Translations under genes and position numbers: made by a program
Source of the DNA: Chloroflexota bacterium
Lineage (GTDB): Bacteria > Chloroflexota > Anaerolineae > B4-G1 > SLSP01
Assembly (NCBI GenBank): GCA_019873645.1
Contig: JAIOAX010000030.1
Coordinates: 1 to 63,872, forward strand
Reading direction: 5' to 3'
DNA: 63,872 nt
Shown here: positions 6,711-14,301 of the stretch, one piece after another
Layout of the letters: each line of letters starts with the position of its first letter
Numbering within the stretch: position 1 is the first letter of the stretch
The notes under the pieces: model-generated
Told to the model about the DNA's origin: nothing
The model's database searches: none
Seen by the model: the letters and a program-made list of their open reading frames with translations, nothing else

Positions 6711-9272
6711 CTAATGATGCGCCGGGTGATCATCTACCGGCGTATGTTCGTGGAAATAACCAAGCCGGTGCATACGATTGTGCAAACTACGGTGCGCCGA
6801 TTCCAGCACTAACCGCATCCGCTTGTAGGCGATGTCCTCGGCGCGCGTGCCGACGGTGTCCAGATACGCCAGCGCGCCTTCAATCTGCTCAAGAATGGTG
6901 ACGGCGTCCGCAGCGGCGAGCATGGGTGAGCCTTGCACATCTACCATTACCGGCGACGAGTGCGCCGCGATGATTTCCGGCTTGTCGGCATAGTGCCCAC
7001 GCACGAGGAGCGCCAGCCACGCACTCTTGTCCACTCTGACCGACCAGGAGCCGCTCGCGTGTGCAGCGTCAACCGGGACACTCTCGCGGATTTCGCCGTT
7101 GACCACCAGCTCCACACGCGACATCGGGACGGTGACGCTGGCAACCTGCCAGACCACGTTGACCGTGCCGCCGCTTGCCGTCATCGGGATGCGACTGCCC
7201 ATCGGTTTGCCGTCTACGGCGAATTCGAGCAACGGCCCATAGGTGACGAAAGTTTCGGCGCGGCGGACGGCGTCCATCCAGGCATCGTAGGTAAACGGCG
7301 TTTCCGGCGGGATATGGGCATACGTGCGCACCGCGCCCACGGCGACGCCCGACCACATTTTGTCCGTGCCGCCTACCGCCGGAACCATGTAGCCGCAATT
7401 CAGATAGCGATACCAGTCCGAGAGACTGTACGGATTGATGCCACCGTAGAGATCGCCCCAGGACGTCATCTCTACAGCGTCAACGTCGCCGCTGATGATG
7501 CTCGCGGCGTGTTCAGCGCGCGGGTTAGGAAAGTGCGGCAGCACGACGAGGCCGCCCTGCGCCTTGCACTGCCGTGCCCACTCCGTCAGCAGGATTTCGA
7601 TGGGGTCGCCGAGCGCGGATTCGTCCGGGCCGCCCGTCGTCATCGGCGCGATGATGCGCCCGCGATAGCCGAGCAGCGAGATGTGACCGAGCACGTGTTG
7701 ACGGTTCTCCGTCCCCACGCGCACCAGATATTCGCCGTCGCCGCCGGTTTCGCGGCTTCCCCAGGTGTTCTTGCCGTCGAAATCGCCCACGTTGGTCATC
7801 AGCTCCCCCCACTGACTCGCCAGCAAGTTCACGATGTTGACACCTTCGCCTGCGCCTTCCAACAACGCCGACATCGGCGAGAGGAAATGTACATGCGTAT
7901 CCGCCGTCACCCAGCCCTTCTCGCGCCAGGGCAACACCTTTTCGATGGGGATGACAATTTCCGTCGTCTCCGGCGTTACCGCGATGACCGTGCGCACCGG
8001 GCGAATCTCAAAGCCCTTGGAGACTTCAACGTAAACATTGCCGGGCGGTAAATCTACCCACGTTTCACCGGAGATGTATGTGGCAGAGTGCAAACCATTG
8101 TGTAGAAAATCCACGCTGTAATCCTCGAACCACGCGCCGTTGATGATGCGATGGCGGTCTACGGGTGGCAGATACTCACCGGCCTCACCGTGGAGGTGCA
8201 GTTTAACGGCGACAGGCCGCCCGCTGCTATCCACGACTTTGAGGTTGATGCGCTGCGTGGCCGGAGAGACAGACCTGACAGGGCTTCCGAGCCCTGTCAG
8301 GTCTTCTTCAACCTGTGAAACCGGAATCACACGGCCATCCCAAAGGTGAAAACAGGCGTCAGGATGGGAAGTATACTCGATAAGGATTTCCCGTTCAGCA
8401 ACATGGGGCAGTTGATTGTTGTAAGAGTCGCTCCATGCCACGTTGGGGTATACCAAACGCCGCTGCGCCGAGATAACCTGCCCCATATCGAGCCGGATTT
8501 GCTGCAACAGGCCGGCATCGTCCAGATCAGGCGTGAAATCCACCCCCTCCGGTAACGTGAGGATGGCCTTGCGCCGCCTGCGCCAGCGCAGCGGCTGCTC
8601 CGATACATCGCCCGCCGCCAGCGCCGAAATGACGACCACGCCGCTGACCGGCTCGAAACGCACCCCCACAACAACTTTTTCAGGATGCGGGTTCTCCCAC
8701 GCCCAGAGCCAGTTCACCCACGGTCCCTCGTCCGCCGTATGCACGCGCGTTTGCTTCCACCCCCAACCGTCACCCAACTGCTCGTGCGGTGCGCGCAGCG
8801 GGTACGGCTTGTGATGCGCCACCGCCTGGAAACAGTTCTCGCCCCACCCGCGGCGGAACGTGCCCAGGTGATGGCGACGGCGAATCTCGACCCGCGCTTC
8901 CGTCCCATCAGCGTAAAGCAAGACGTAGTCGGCGGCATGCTCATTAAGCTGGCCGGCGCCGCGCATCGGCGAGATGAAGCCCGAAGCGTTACGTTCCAAT
9001 GGACGCACATCGGAAGTGTGCAGAAAGACAAACCAGCGCGCCCGCGTTGGCGGTAAGGCAACAGAGATGGGCGTCTCGCTCACCACTACAACCTTGTCAA
9101 CCACGAAAGGGATGCCCCAGGCGACGCAATCGCCGCGCGGCGCGTGCTGCGCGCCCTGCGCCATTTCTGTCGAGATGCCTGCGCACTGCGGCAAGTCATC
9201 CAGGCTCACAGTGCCGATAAAGGGAGGCGATTTGAAAGACGGGGTCATGGGACCATCAACAATTGGGGACAT
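6711..9272 (-). CDS. CehA/McbA family metallohydrolase (PHP-like)
   Basis: An 853-residue protein. The C-terminal half carries a PHP-type metallohydrolase domain: TADTHVHF (HxH metal motif) at about residues 460-470, VLPHFPNPRAEHA further on, and a GGTDKMWSG segment. These fit the CehA/McbA family, named for carbaryl and carbamate hydrolysis; the natural substrate here is unknown. The N-terminal half is beta-rich with no clear family. AGAGGAG precedes ATG 9272. No signal peptide is visible. Within the frame, codons from 8303 down to 8272 (EDLTGLGSPVRS) are encoded by a perfect 14-bp-stem CCTGACAGG palindrome, a dispersed repeat found elsewhere between genes. Confidence 0.75.
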   Translation of the reverse strand: MSPIVDGPMTPSFKSPPFIGTVSLDDLPQCAGISTEMAQGAQHAPRGDCVAWGIPFVVDKVVVVSETPISVALPPTRARWFVFLHTSDVRPLERNASGFISPMRGAGQLNEHAADYVLLYADGTEARVEIRRRHHLGTFRRGWGENCFQAVAHHKPYPLRAPHEQLGDGWGWKQTRVHTADEGPWVNWLWAWENPHPEKVVVGVRFEPVSGVVVISALAAGDVSEQPLRWRRRRKAILTLPEGVDFTPDLDDAGLLQQIRLDMGQVISAQRRLVYPNVAWSDSYNNQLPHVAEREILIEYTSHPDACFHLWDGRVIPVSQVEEDLTGLGSPVRSVSPATQRINLKVVDSSGRPVAVKLHLHGEAGEYLPPVDRHRIINGAWFEDYSVDFLHNGLHSATYISGETWVDLPPGNVYVEVSKGFEIRPVRTVIAVTPETTEIVIPIEKVLPWREKGWVTADTHVHFLSPMSALLEGAGEGVNIVNLLASQWGELMTNVGDFDGKNTWGSRETGGDGEYLVRVGTENRQHVLGHISLLGYRGRIIAPMTTGGPDESALGDPIEILLTEWARQCKAQGGLVVLPHFPNPRAEHAASIISGDVDAVEMTSWGDLYGGINPYSLSDWYRYLNCGYMVPAVGGTDKMWSGVAVGAVRTYAHIPPETPFTYDAWMDAVRRAETFVTYGPLLEFAVDGKPMGSRIPMTASGGTVNVVWQVASVTVPMSRVELVVNGEIRESVPVDAAHASGSWSVRVDKSAWLALLVRGHYADKPEIIAAHSSPVMVDVQGSPMLAAADAVTILEQIEGALAYLDTVGTRAEDIAYKRMRLVLESAHRSLHNRMHRLGYFHEHTPVDDHPAHH
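8272..8303. repeat. CCTGACAGG palindrome inside a coding region
   Basis: Arms GACCTGACAGGGCT and AGCCCTGTCAGGTC with a TCCG loop lie in frame within the CehA/McbA gene. This is the same repeat family as the intergenic copies at 3340-3381 and 48128-48166. Confidence 0.9.
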
Positions 9273-9501
9273 AGTTAACTCCTCTGGGTAAATGTCAATA
9301 GGCTAAAGAGACGAAACGGACTAAAAAATCCGTTCAATGCATGTAAGTATAGTCGGGGTCAACTCAAGTGTCAATTCAATCCCGTTTCAGATTGTGACTC
9401 ATCTAAAGTATGCTAAAATCTATATGAGAAGATACCCATCACGAATTGCTTTGTGCCGCAGCAAAACAGTATTGGCAATCAGGCTATCAGACTAAAGACT
9501 A

Positions 9502-10740
9502 ATGACCCAAAAACGCATTGTTTCACAAACCAGTTACGTTGACCCCAGCAAAGCCGGTCAGACCCAGGCCGCAGGGACGCGCGAAGTCTATCGAGGCACA
9601 TTGGAAGCGCAGTGGACGTGCAGTTCCTGTGGGCGGACCGGCATCCCCGGACGGGTCAAACGCTGTCCAGGCTGCGGCAATCCTAAAGATGCCGGCGAGA
9701 CATACGAAGCGCCGACCGGTAAAGCGGTCTATCTCACTCCCGATGAACTCAAAGCGATGGGCGTTGATCCCACCCAACACCTTTCGGACGAGGAGTGTGA
9801 CTACTGCGGCGCGAAGCTCCAGCCGGGGACGCAAAAATGCCCCAACTGCGGCGCGGCGCTCGGCGACGTAGGGTACACGACGCGCGTCTGCCCTGCGTGC
9901 GGGCGGGAATCCAACGCCGAGCAATGCCCGGCCTGCGGCGCCGCTACTGAAGAGAAGCTCGTAGCCCACCGCGAGGCGACCCCACCGCCCGCTAAACAGC
10001 CGCCGGCACAGTTTCGTCAGCTTCCGTCCTTCCTGCAAAAACCCCTGGTCCTCATCCCCATCCTCCTTGTCGTAGGGATGATATGTTTCTGTGTCATCTC
10101 CGGGATCATCGCCGCTATCCCCAGGACGGAAACCGCGACGGTTAAAGAGATCGCCTGGGAACGCACCATTGCCATTCAAGAATACCAGTACAACCAGCAT
10201 GGCGACTGGACTTTGCCCACCGGCGCCGACCTGGTCAGCCAGGAAGAACGTGTCGCTTCGTACAACCAGGTGCAGGTCGGCACCAGGCAGGAATGTGGTT
10301 ACGAAGAAAGCTGCACAACCGAGTCGGTTTACGACCACACCGAACGCACCTGCTATGATGACGGAACATGTGATGAACACGATGTTTACCGCGATGAGCA
10401 AAGCTGCACCGATGAATATGTGTGTGAGGATGTCCCTGTCTACGAGAGTGTGCCCGTATACCGAACCTGGTACGTCTACAACATCTGGGAGTGGGTGGAT
10501 GTGCAGCCCGCCGTGGCACGGGGGACAGACGCCGATATGCATTGGCCCGAAACGAGGTTGCAGGAAAACCAAGTCGAGGGTGCACGTTCTGAAAGCTGCG
10601 TCGTCACGTTCATCAACGACAAAGGGGAAACCTTTACTTACCAGCCACCCTGCGCCGAACTTTCACGCTATCGGCGCGGCTCGCGCTGGCAGATCAAACG
10701 TAATTTAAATGAAATTCTGGAGGTGCAACCCCAAAAGTAG
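9502..10740 (+). CDS. Multi zinc-ribbon membrane protein with Cys-rich outer domain
   Basis: A 412-residue protein of unknown function. Residues about 37-62 form a RanBP2-like zinc finger (WTCSSCGRTG...RCPGCGNPKD). Two more zinc ribbons follow at about 95-155 (CDYCGAKL...CPNCG and CPACGRE...CPACG). A proline-rich linker leads to one membrane helix at about 183-207. The remaining 200 residues are probably outside the membrane and contain an unusual Cys/Tyr/Asp/Glu-rich stretch (CGYEESCTTES, CYDDGTCDEHD, CTDEYVCEDV) and then YESVPVYRTWYVY. No clear ribosome site precedes ATG 9502. The architecture suggests a membrane-tethered adaptor, which is inference. Confidence 0.75.
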   Translation: MTQKRIVSQTSYVDPSKAGQTQAAGTREVYRGTLEAQWTCSSCGRTGIPGRVKRCPGCGNPKDAGETYEAPTGKAVYLTPDELKAMGVDPTQHLSDEECDYCGAKLQPGTQKCPNCGAALGDVGYTTRVCPACGRESNAEQCPACGAATEEKLVAHREATPPPAKQPPAQFRQLPSFLQKPLVLIPILLVVGMICFCVISGIIAAIPRTETATVKEIAWERTIAIQEYQYNQHGDWTLPTGADLVSQEERVASYNQVQVGTRQECGYEESCTTESVYDHTERTCYDDGTCDEHDVYRDEQSCTDEYVCEDVPVYESVPVYRTWYVYNIWEWVDVQPAVARGTDADMHWPETRLQENQVEGARSESCVVTFINDKGETFTYQPPCAELSRYRRGSRWQIKRNLNEILEVQPQK

Positions 10741-10827
10741 TGAAACGGCATTGGCACTTACACTGTCCTCAACGTTCCAACCTGTTAATGGGATAACGTT
10801 CAAATGAATTTTCAAGGAGGATAAACG

Positions 10828-11898
10828 ATGCAAATCACCCACGTTGAAGTTGTCCCTGTGGAAATGCGTTTGCGTTTACCCTTCCGGGCCGCTTACCGCC
10901 GTGAGAAGGTTGTGGAGCAGGCAGCGGCGGTCTTCGTGCGCATCGAGACGCGGCAGGGCGATGTCGCCTGGGGCTGCGCGGCCTTCGACACGGCCCTCAC
11001 CGGCGAGACGCTCGACAGTGTCACCCGCGCATGCCACGCCTGCGCCGACCGCGCCCGCGACCTCAATCCGCTCAACACCGAATACGCGCTCGCCGAATTG
11101 AGCGTGTTGACCCAGAACACGCCCTCGGCGTTGTGCGCTTTCGACATCGCCTTCCACGACCTGCTGGGATTGGCGGCCGGCCTGCCGTTGTACCGGCTCC
11201 TGGGCGGCTACCGCGACCGGATCCAAACTTCCGTCTCTATCGGCCTGGGCACGGTGCAGGAAACGGTAGAAATGGCCGGCGACCGCGTGCGGCAAGGGTT
11301 CCGCATTCTCAAAATCAAAGGCGGCCTGGATCCCGAAGAAGATGTGCAGCGGGTGCGCGCCGTCCGTCGCGCCTTCCCTAGCTGCACGTTGCGGCTGGAT
11401 GCGGACGGCGGCTACAGCATCCGTCAGGCGCTGGACGTCGCCCATGCGCTCGCCGGAGAACTGGAGATGCTGGAACAGCCAATTTCCGCGGCGGAAGGCG
11501 TCGAAGCCTTGCGACAGGTCACTATGCAGAGCAAGACCCCTATCCTGGCCTCACAAAGCGTCGTCGGGCCGGAAGCGGCGCTGGAGATCGCCGGGCGCAA
11601 AGCGACCCACGGCATCAGCATCAAGCTGGCAACCTGCGGCGGGATCGCTCCTGCCCGGCAGATCGGCGCCGTCGCCCGCGCCGCGCAGATGACCACGATG
11701 GTCGGCAGCCTGAGCGAGCCGGCGCTGCTCATCGCCGCAGGCCTGGCCTTTGCTTTGAGCAGCCCTGCCGTCCGCTACGGCGACCTGGACGGGCACTTCG
11801 ACCTGGAAGGCGATCCCACCGTGGCGCGCTTTCTCGTCGAAGATGGCTGGCTGATTGCTACGGACGTCCCCGGCCTGGGGTGTATCGTCGAGTTGTAG
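10828..11898 (+). CDS. Enolase-superfamily (mandelate racemase/muconate lactonizing) enzyme
   Basis: A 356-residue member of the muconate lactonizing subgroup (dipeptide epimerases, muconate cycloisomerases, o-succinylbenzoate synthases). The catalytic KxK pair is in LKIKGG (about residues 163-165). Metal ligands are visible in LRLDADGG (Asp) and LEQPI (Glu). The second-strand Lys appears in SIKLATCGGI, which resembles dipeptide epimerases. The usual third metal ligand, in the ADES motif, is replaced: the sequence reads ILASQSV, so Asp appears to be Ser. Activity is therefore uncertain. A strong AAGGAGG lies just before ATG 10828. An AACGTTCCAAC repeat lies 25-60 bases upstream. Confidence 0.82.
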   Translation: MQITHVEVVPVEMRLRLPFRAAYRREKVVEQAAAVFVRIETRQGDVAWGCAAFDTALTGETLDSVTRACHACADRARDLNPLNTEYALAELSVLTQNTPSALCAFDIAFHDLLGLAAGLPLYRLLGGYRDRIQTSVSIGLGTVQETVEMAGDRVRQGFRILKIKGGLDPEEDVQRVRAVRRAFPSCTLRLDADGGYSIRQALDVAHALAGELEMLEQPISAAEGVEALRQVTMQSKTPILASQSVVGPEAALEIAGRKATHGISIKLATCGGIAPARQIGAVARAAQMTTMVGSLSEPALLIAAGLAFALSSPAVRYGDLDGHFDLEGDPTVARFLVEDGWLIATDVPGLGCIVEL

Positions 11899-11964
11899 CA
11901 GGGGGCAGGAGGAAGGGGGAAAGGGGAAAGGGGAAAGGGGAAAGGGGAAGAGAGGGAAGGTGGG

Positions 11965-14244
11965 ATGATGAGAAAATGCAAAATTGCGTGGACCGAACAC
12001 GCGGGGCGGATTTTCCCAACGCTGACTGCCGGTTTCATCATCGCAGTCCTGGACATTTTTGTTGAAATCTCCTTCGCGGCGTTGATTTTTTCAGGGGCTC
12101 TTTCGGTCTATGTCGCCAGAGGCATCGGGTTTATGCTCTTTGGCGCCATGATCTTGAGCCTGGTGACGATTATTTTCACATCTTTTCCGGCTATGGTGAC
12201 GCTCCCGCAAGACGCACCGGCTGCCCTCCTGGGTCTGACCGCCGCCGCCATCACGGCGCGTCTGGCGACCACAGCAACCGAAGAGAGCATCTTCACGACG
12301 GTCGTCGCAGCCATTATGCTCTCTTCCATCCTCACCGGACTTTGCTTTCTCGTCCTGGGACAATTTAAACTCGGCGGGCTGGTGCGTTACATCCCCTACC
12401 CCGTTTTCGGTGGGTTCCTGGCCGGGACGGGGTGGTTGCTGGTACAAGGCGGGATGGGGTTGCTGGTAGGGGATACGTCGTTCCTGGGGCTCTTTTCTCC
12501 CGCCAAATTGCTGGCCTGGCTCCCCGCGATGCTCTTCGCCGTCCTGCTGACTTTGGTTTTACGTCGCCACAGCCATTTTCTGATCGTCCCAGGCGCACTG
12601 CTCGGCGCGACCGGGTTGTTCTATGGGCTTTTGTGGCTGAATCACCTCACGATTGCCGAGGCGACCGCACAAGGCTGGTTGCTGGGGCCTTTTCCAGCAG
12701 GCGGACTCTGGCAGCCCTTGTCTTTGGCAGCCGCAGGACATATCGCCTGGCCAGCCATCCTGCAAGAGGCCGGCAACATCGGCATCATCATCCTCATCAG
12801 CGTCATCTCGCTGCTCCTCAACGCCAGCGGCATCGAGGTCACCACGCAGGCCGATGTAGATTTGAATCGCGAGCTGAAGGGCGCGGGCATTGCCAACTGC
12901 CTCGCCGGACTCGTGGGCAGCGCACCGGGATATCCCACCCTCAGCCTTTCCCTTCTGGGGTCGCGACTTGGCGTCAACAGCCGCGCCATCGGCGTGACCG
13001 TCGCCGTGATCGACGGCTTGATTCTCATCTTCGGCGCTTCCGTGTTATCCTATCTGCCCAGGCCCTTGCTCGGCGGATTGATCATCTTTTTAGGTCTGGG
13101 GTTCCTGGTCGAATGGCTCTACGACGGTTGGAAAAAGCTCACCAAAACCGATTATGCCATCGTCTGTCTCATTATGGCGGTGATGAGCGGGGTTGGCGTC
13201 CTAGAAGGAGTGGGGCTTGGTCTGCTCGCCGCCGTCGGGTTGTTCGTTATTAACTATAGCCGCACACCGGTCATCCGCCATGCCCTTTCCCGTGTGACCT
13301 ACCATAGCACCGTTGTTCGCCCGCGTCTGCACCAGCAATTGCTCAGCCAGAAGGGTGATTGGGTTTACATCCTCAAACTGCAAGGGTTCATTTTCTTCGG
13401 CACCGCGAATAAGCTATTGGAGCACATCCGCGCGCGGTTACAGGCTGCCAACCGCCTCAAGCCGCGCTTCATCGTGTTGGATATGCGCTACGCCCTGGGA
13501 TTGGACGCTTCGGCGGAAATTATCTTGATGAAGTTAAAGCAACTGACGCAGGCGCAAGACATCGTGCTGGTGTTCACCCACCTCTCCCCGCGCATCCGGC
13601 AGCGGTTGGAACGCCAGATCTTTGCGGAGGCCGAAGGGAAAAACTGGCGCACCTTCGGCGACCTGGATCGCGGCGTCGAGTGGTGTGAAGAGCAGATGAT
13701 TCAGACCTTTGAGAGCGTCGGACTGGTGGCGCGCCCCAAAACGGTCATACAGCAACTGGAAGCGTTCTTACCTAAGTCGGGGAAATTCATCGGGCTTTTC
13801 GATTATCTGGAACAAGAAGACGCCGCCGCACCGCCGGCGCCACCGACGCCGTCTGTGGCACACATGCTCACTTATATGGAACGCCAGGATGTCCCCGCCG
13901 GTCATAGCCTCATCCGCCGAGGAGAGAAAACACCGGGACTGTATTTCATCGAATCCGGGCGCGTGACCGTCCAGGTTGAGCAAGCCAATGGGCAGACGGT
14001 GCGCGTGCGAACGATGGAAGCCGGCACCATCGTCGGAGAAACGGGGCTGTATCTGGGCGCCAAAGCCGCAGCCGACGTGGTAGCCGACGCGCCATGCACG
14101 CTGTACTTTCTGTCTGCGCGCAACCTGCAGCGGATGGAAAACGAAGCCCCGGCGCTTGCCGCCGCTTTCCACAAATTCGTGGCGCAACATTTAAGCGAGC
14201 GCCTGACGGAAACAACCGAGGTTGTGCAAGCATTGATAGATTAA
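11965..14244 (+). CDS. SulP anion transporter with STAS and cyclic-nucleotide-binding domains
   Basis: A 759-residue membrane protein. Residues about 10-450 are a SulP/SLC26 permease with about 12 helices, including SAPGYPTLSLSLLGSRLG. A STAS domain follows (about 466-560). A cyclic-nucleotide-binding domain ends the protein (about 634-745: GHSLIRRGEKTPGLYFIESG and TIVGETGLYLG). SulP proteins carry inorganic anions such as sulfate or bicarbonate, or dicarboxylates. The STAS loop reads LGLDASAE, so the usual phosphorylatable DSSG-like serine is shifted. The cNMP domain suggests control by cAMP or cGMP, and cyclase-like domains are encoded at 54131. A purine-rich G/A tract (11899-11960) precedes two adjacent ATGs. 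Confidence 0.88.
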   Translation: MMRKCKIAWTEHAGRIFPTLTAGFIIAVLDIFVEISFAALIFSGALSVYVARGIGFMLFGAMILSLVTIIFTSFPAMVTLPQDAPAALLGLTAAAITARLATTATEESIFTTVVAAIMLSSILTGLCFLVLGQFKLGGLVRYIPYPVFGGFLAGTGWLLVQGGMGLLVGDTSFLGLFSPAKLLAWLPAMLFAVLLTLVLRRHSHFLIVPGALLGATGLFYGLLWLNHLTIAEATAQGWLLGPFPAGGLWQPLSLAAAGHIAWPAILQEAGNIGIIILISVISLLLNASGIEVTTQADVDLNRELKGAGIANCLAGLVGSAPGYPTLSLSLLGSRLGVNSRAIGVTVAVIDGLILIFGASVLSYLPRPLLGGLIIFLGLGFLVEWLYDGWKKLTKTDYAIVCLIMAVMSGVGVLEGVGLGLLAAVGLFVINYSRTPVIRHALSRVTYHSTVVRPRLHQQLLSQKGDWVYILKLQGFIFFGTANKLLEHIRARLQAANRLKPRFIVLDMRYALGLDASAEIILMKLKQLTQAQDIVLVFTHLSPRIRQRLERQIFAEAEGKNWRTFGDLDRGVEWCEEQMIQTFESVGLVARPKTVIQQLEAFLPKSGKFIGLFDYLEQEDAAAPPAPPTPSVAHMLTYMERQDVPAGHSLIRRGEKTPGLYFIESGRVTVQVEQANGQTVRVRTMEAGTIVGETGLYLGAKAAADVVADAPCTLYFLSARNLQRMENEAPALAAAFHKFVAQHLSERLTETTEVVQALID

Positions 14245-14301
14245 GGCCCGGTTGTATATCAGCAGATTTAGCAGATTATTTCAAAAAATTCAGAGGTATC
14301 T

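Noticed and set aside
6933..8051. 372-codon plus-strand frame
   Set aside because: Antisense to the CehA/McbA gene; composition is Arg/His-rich and no domain is visible.
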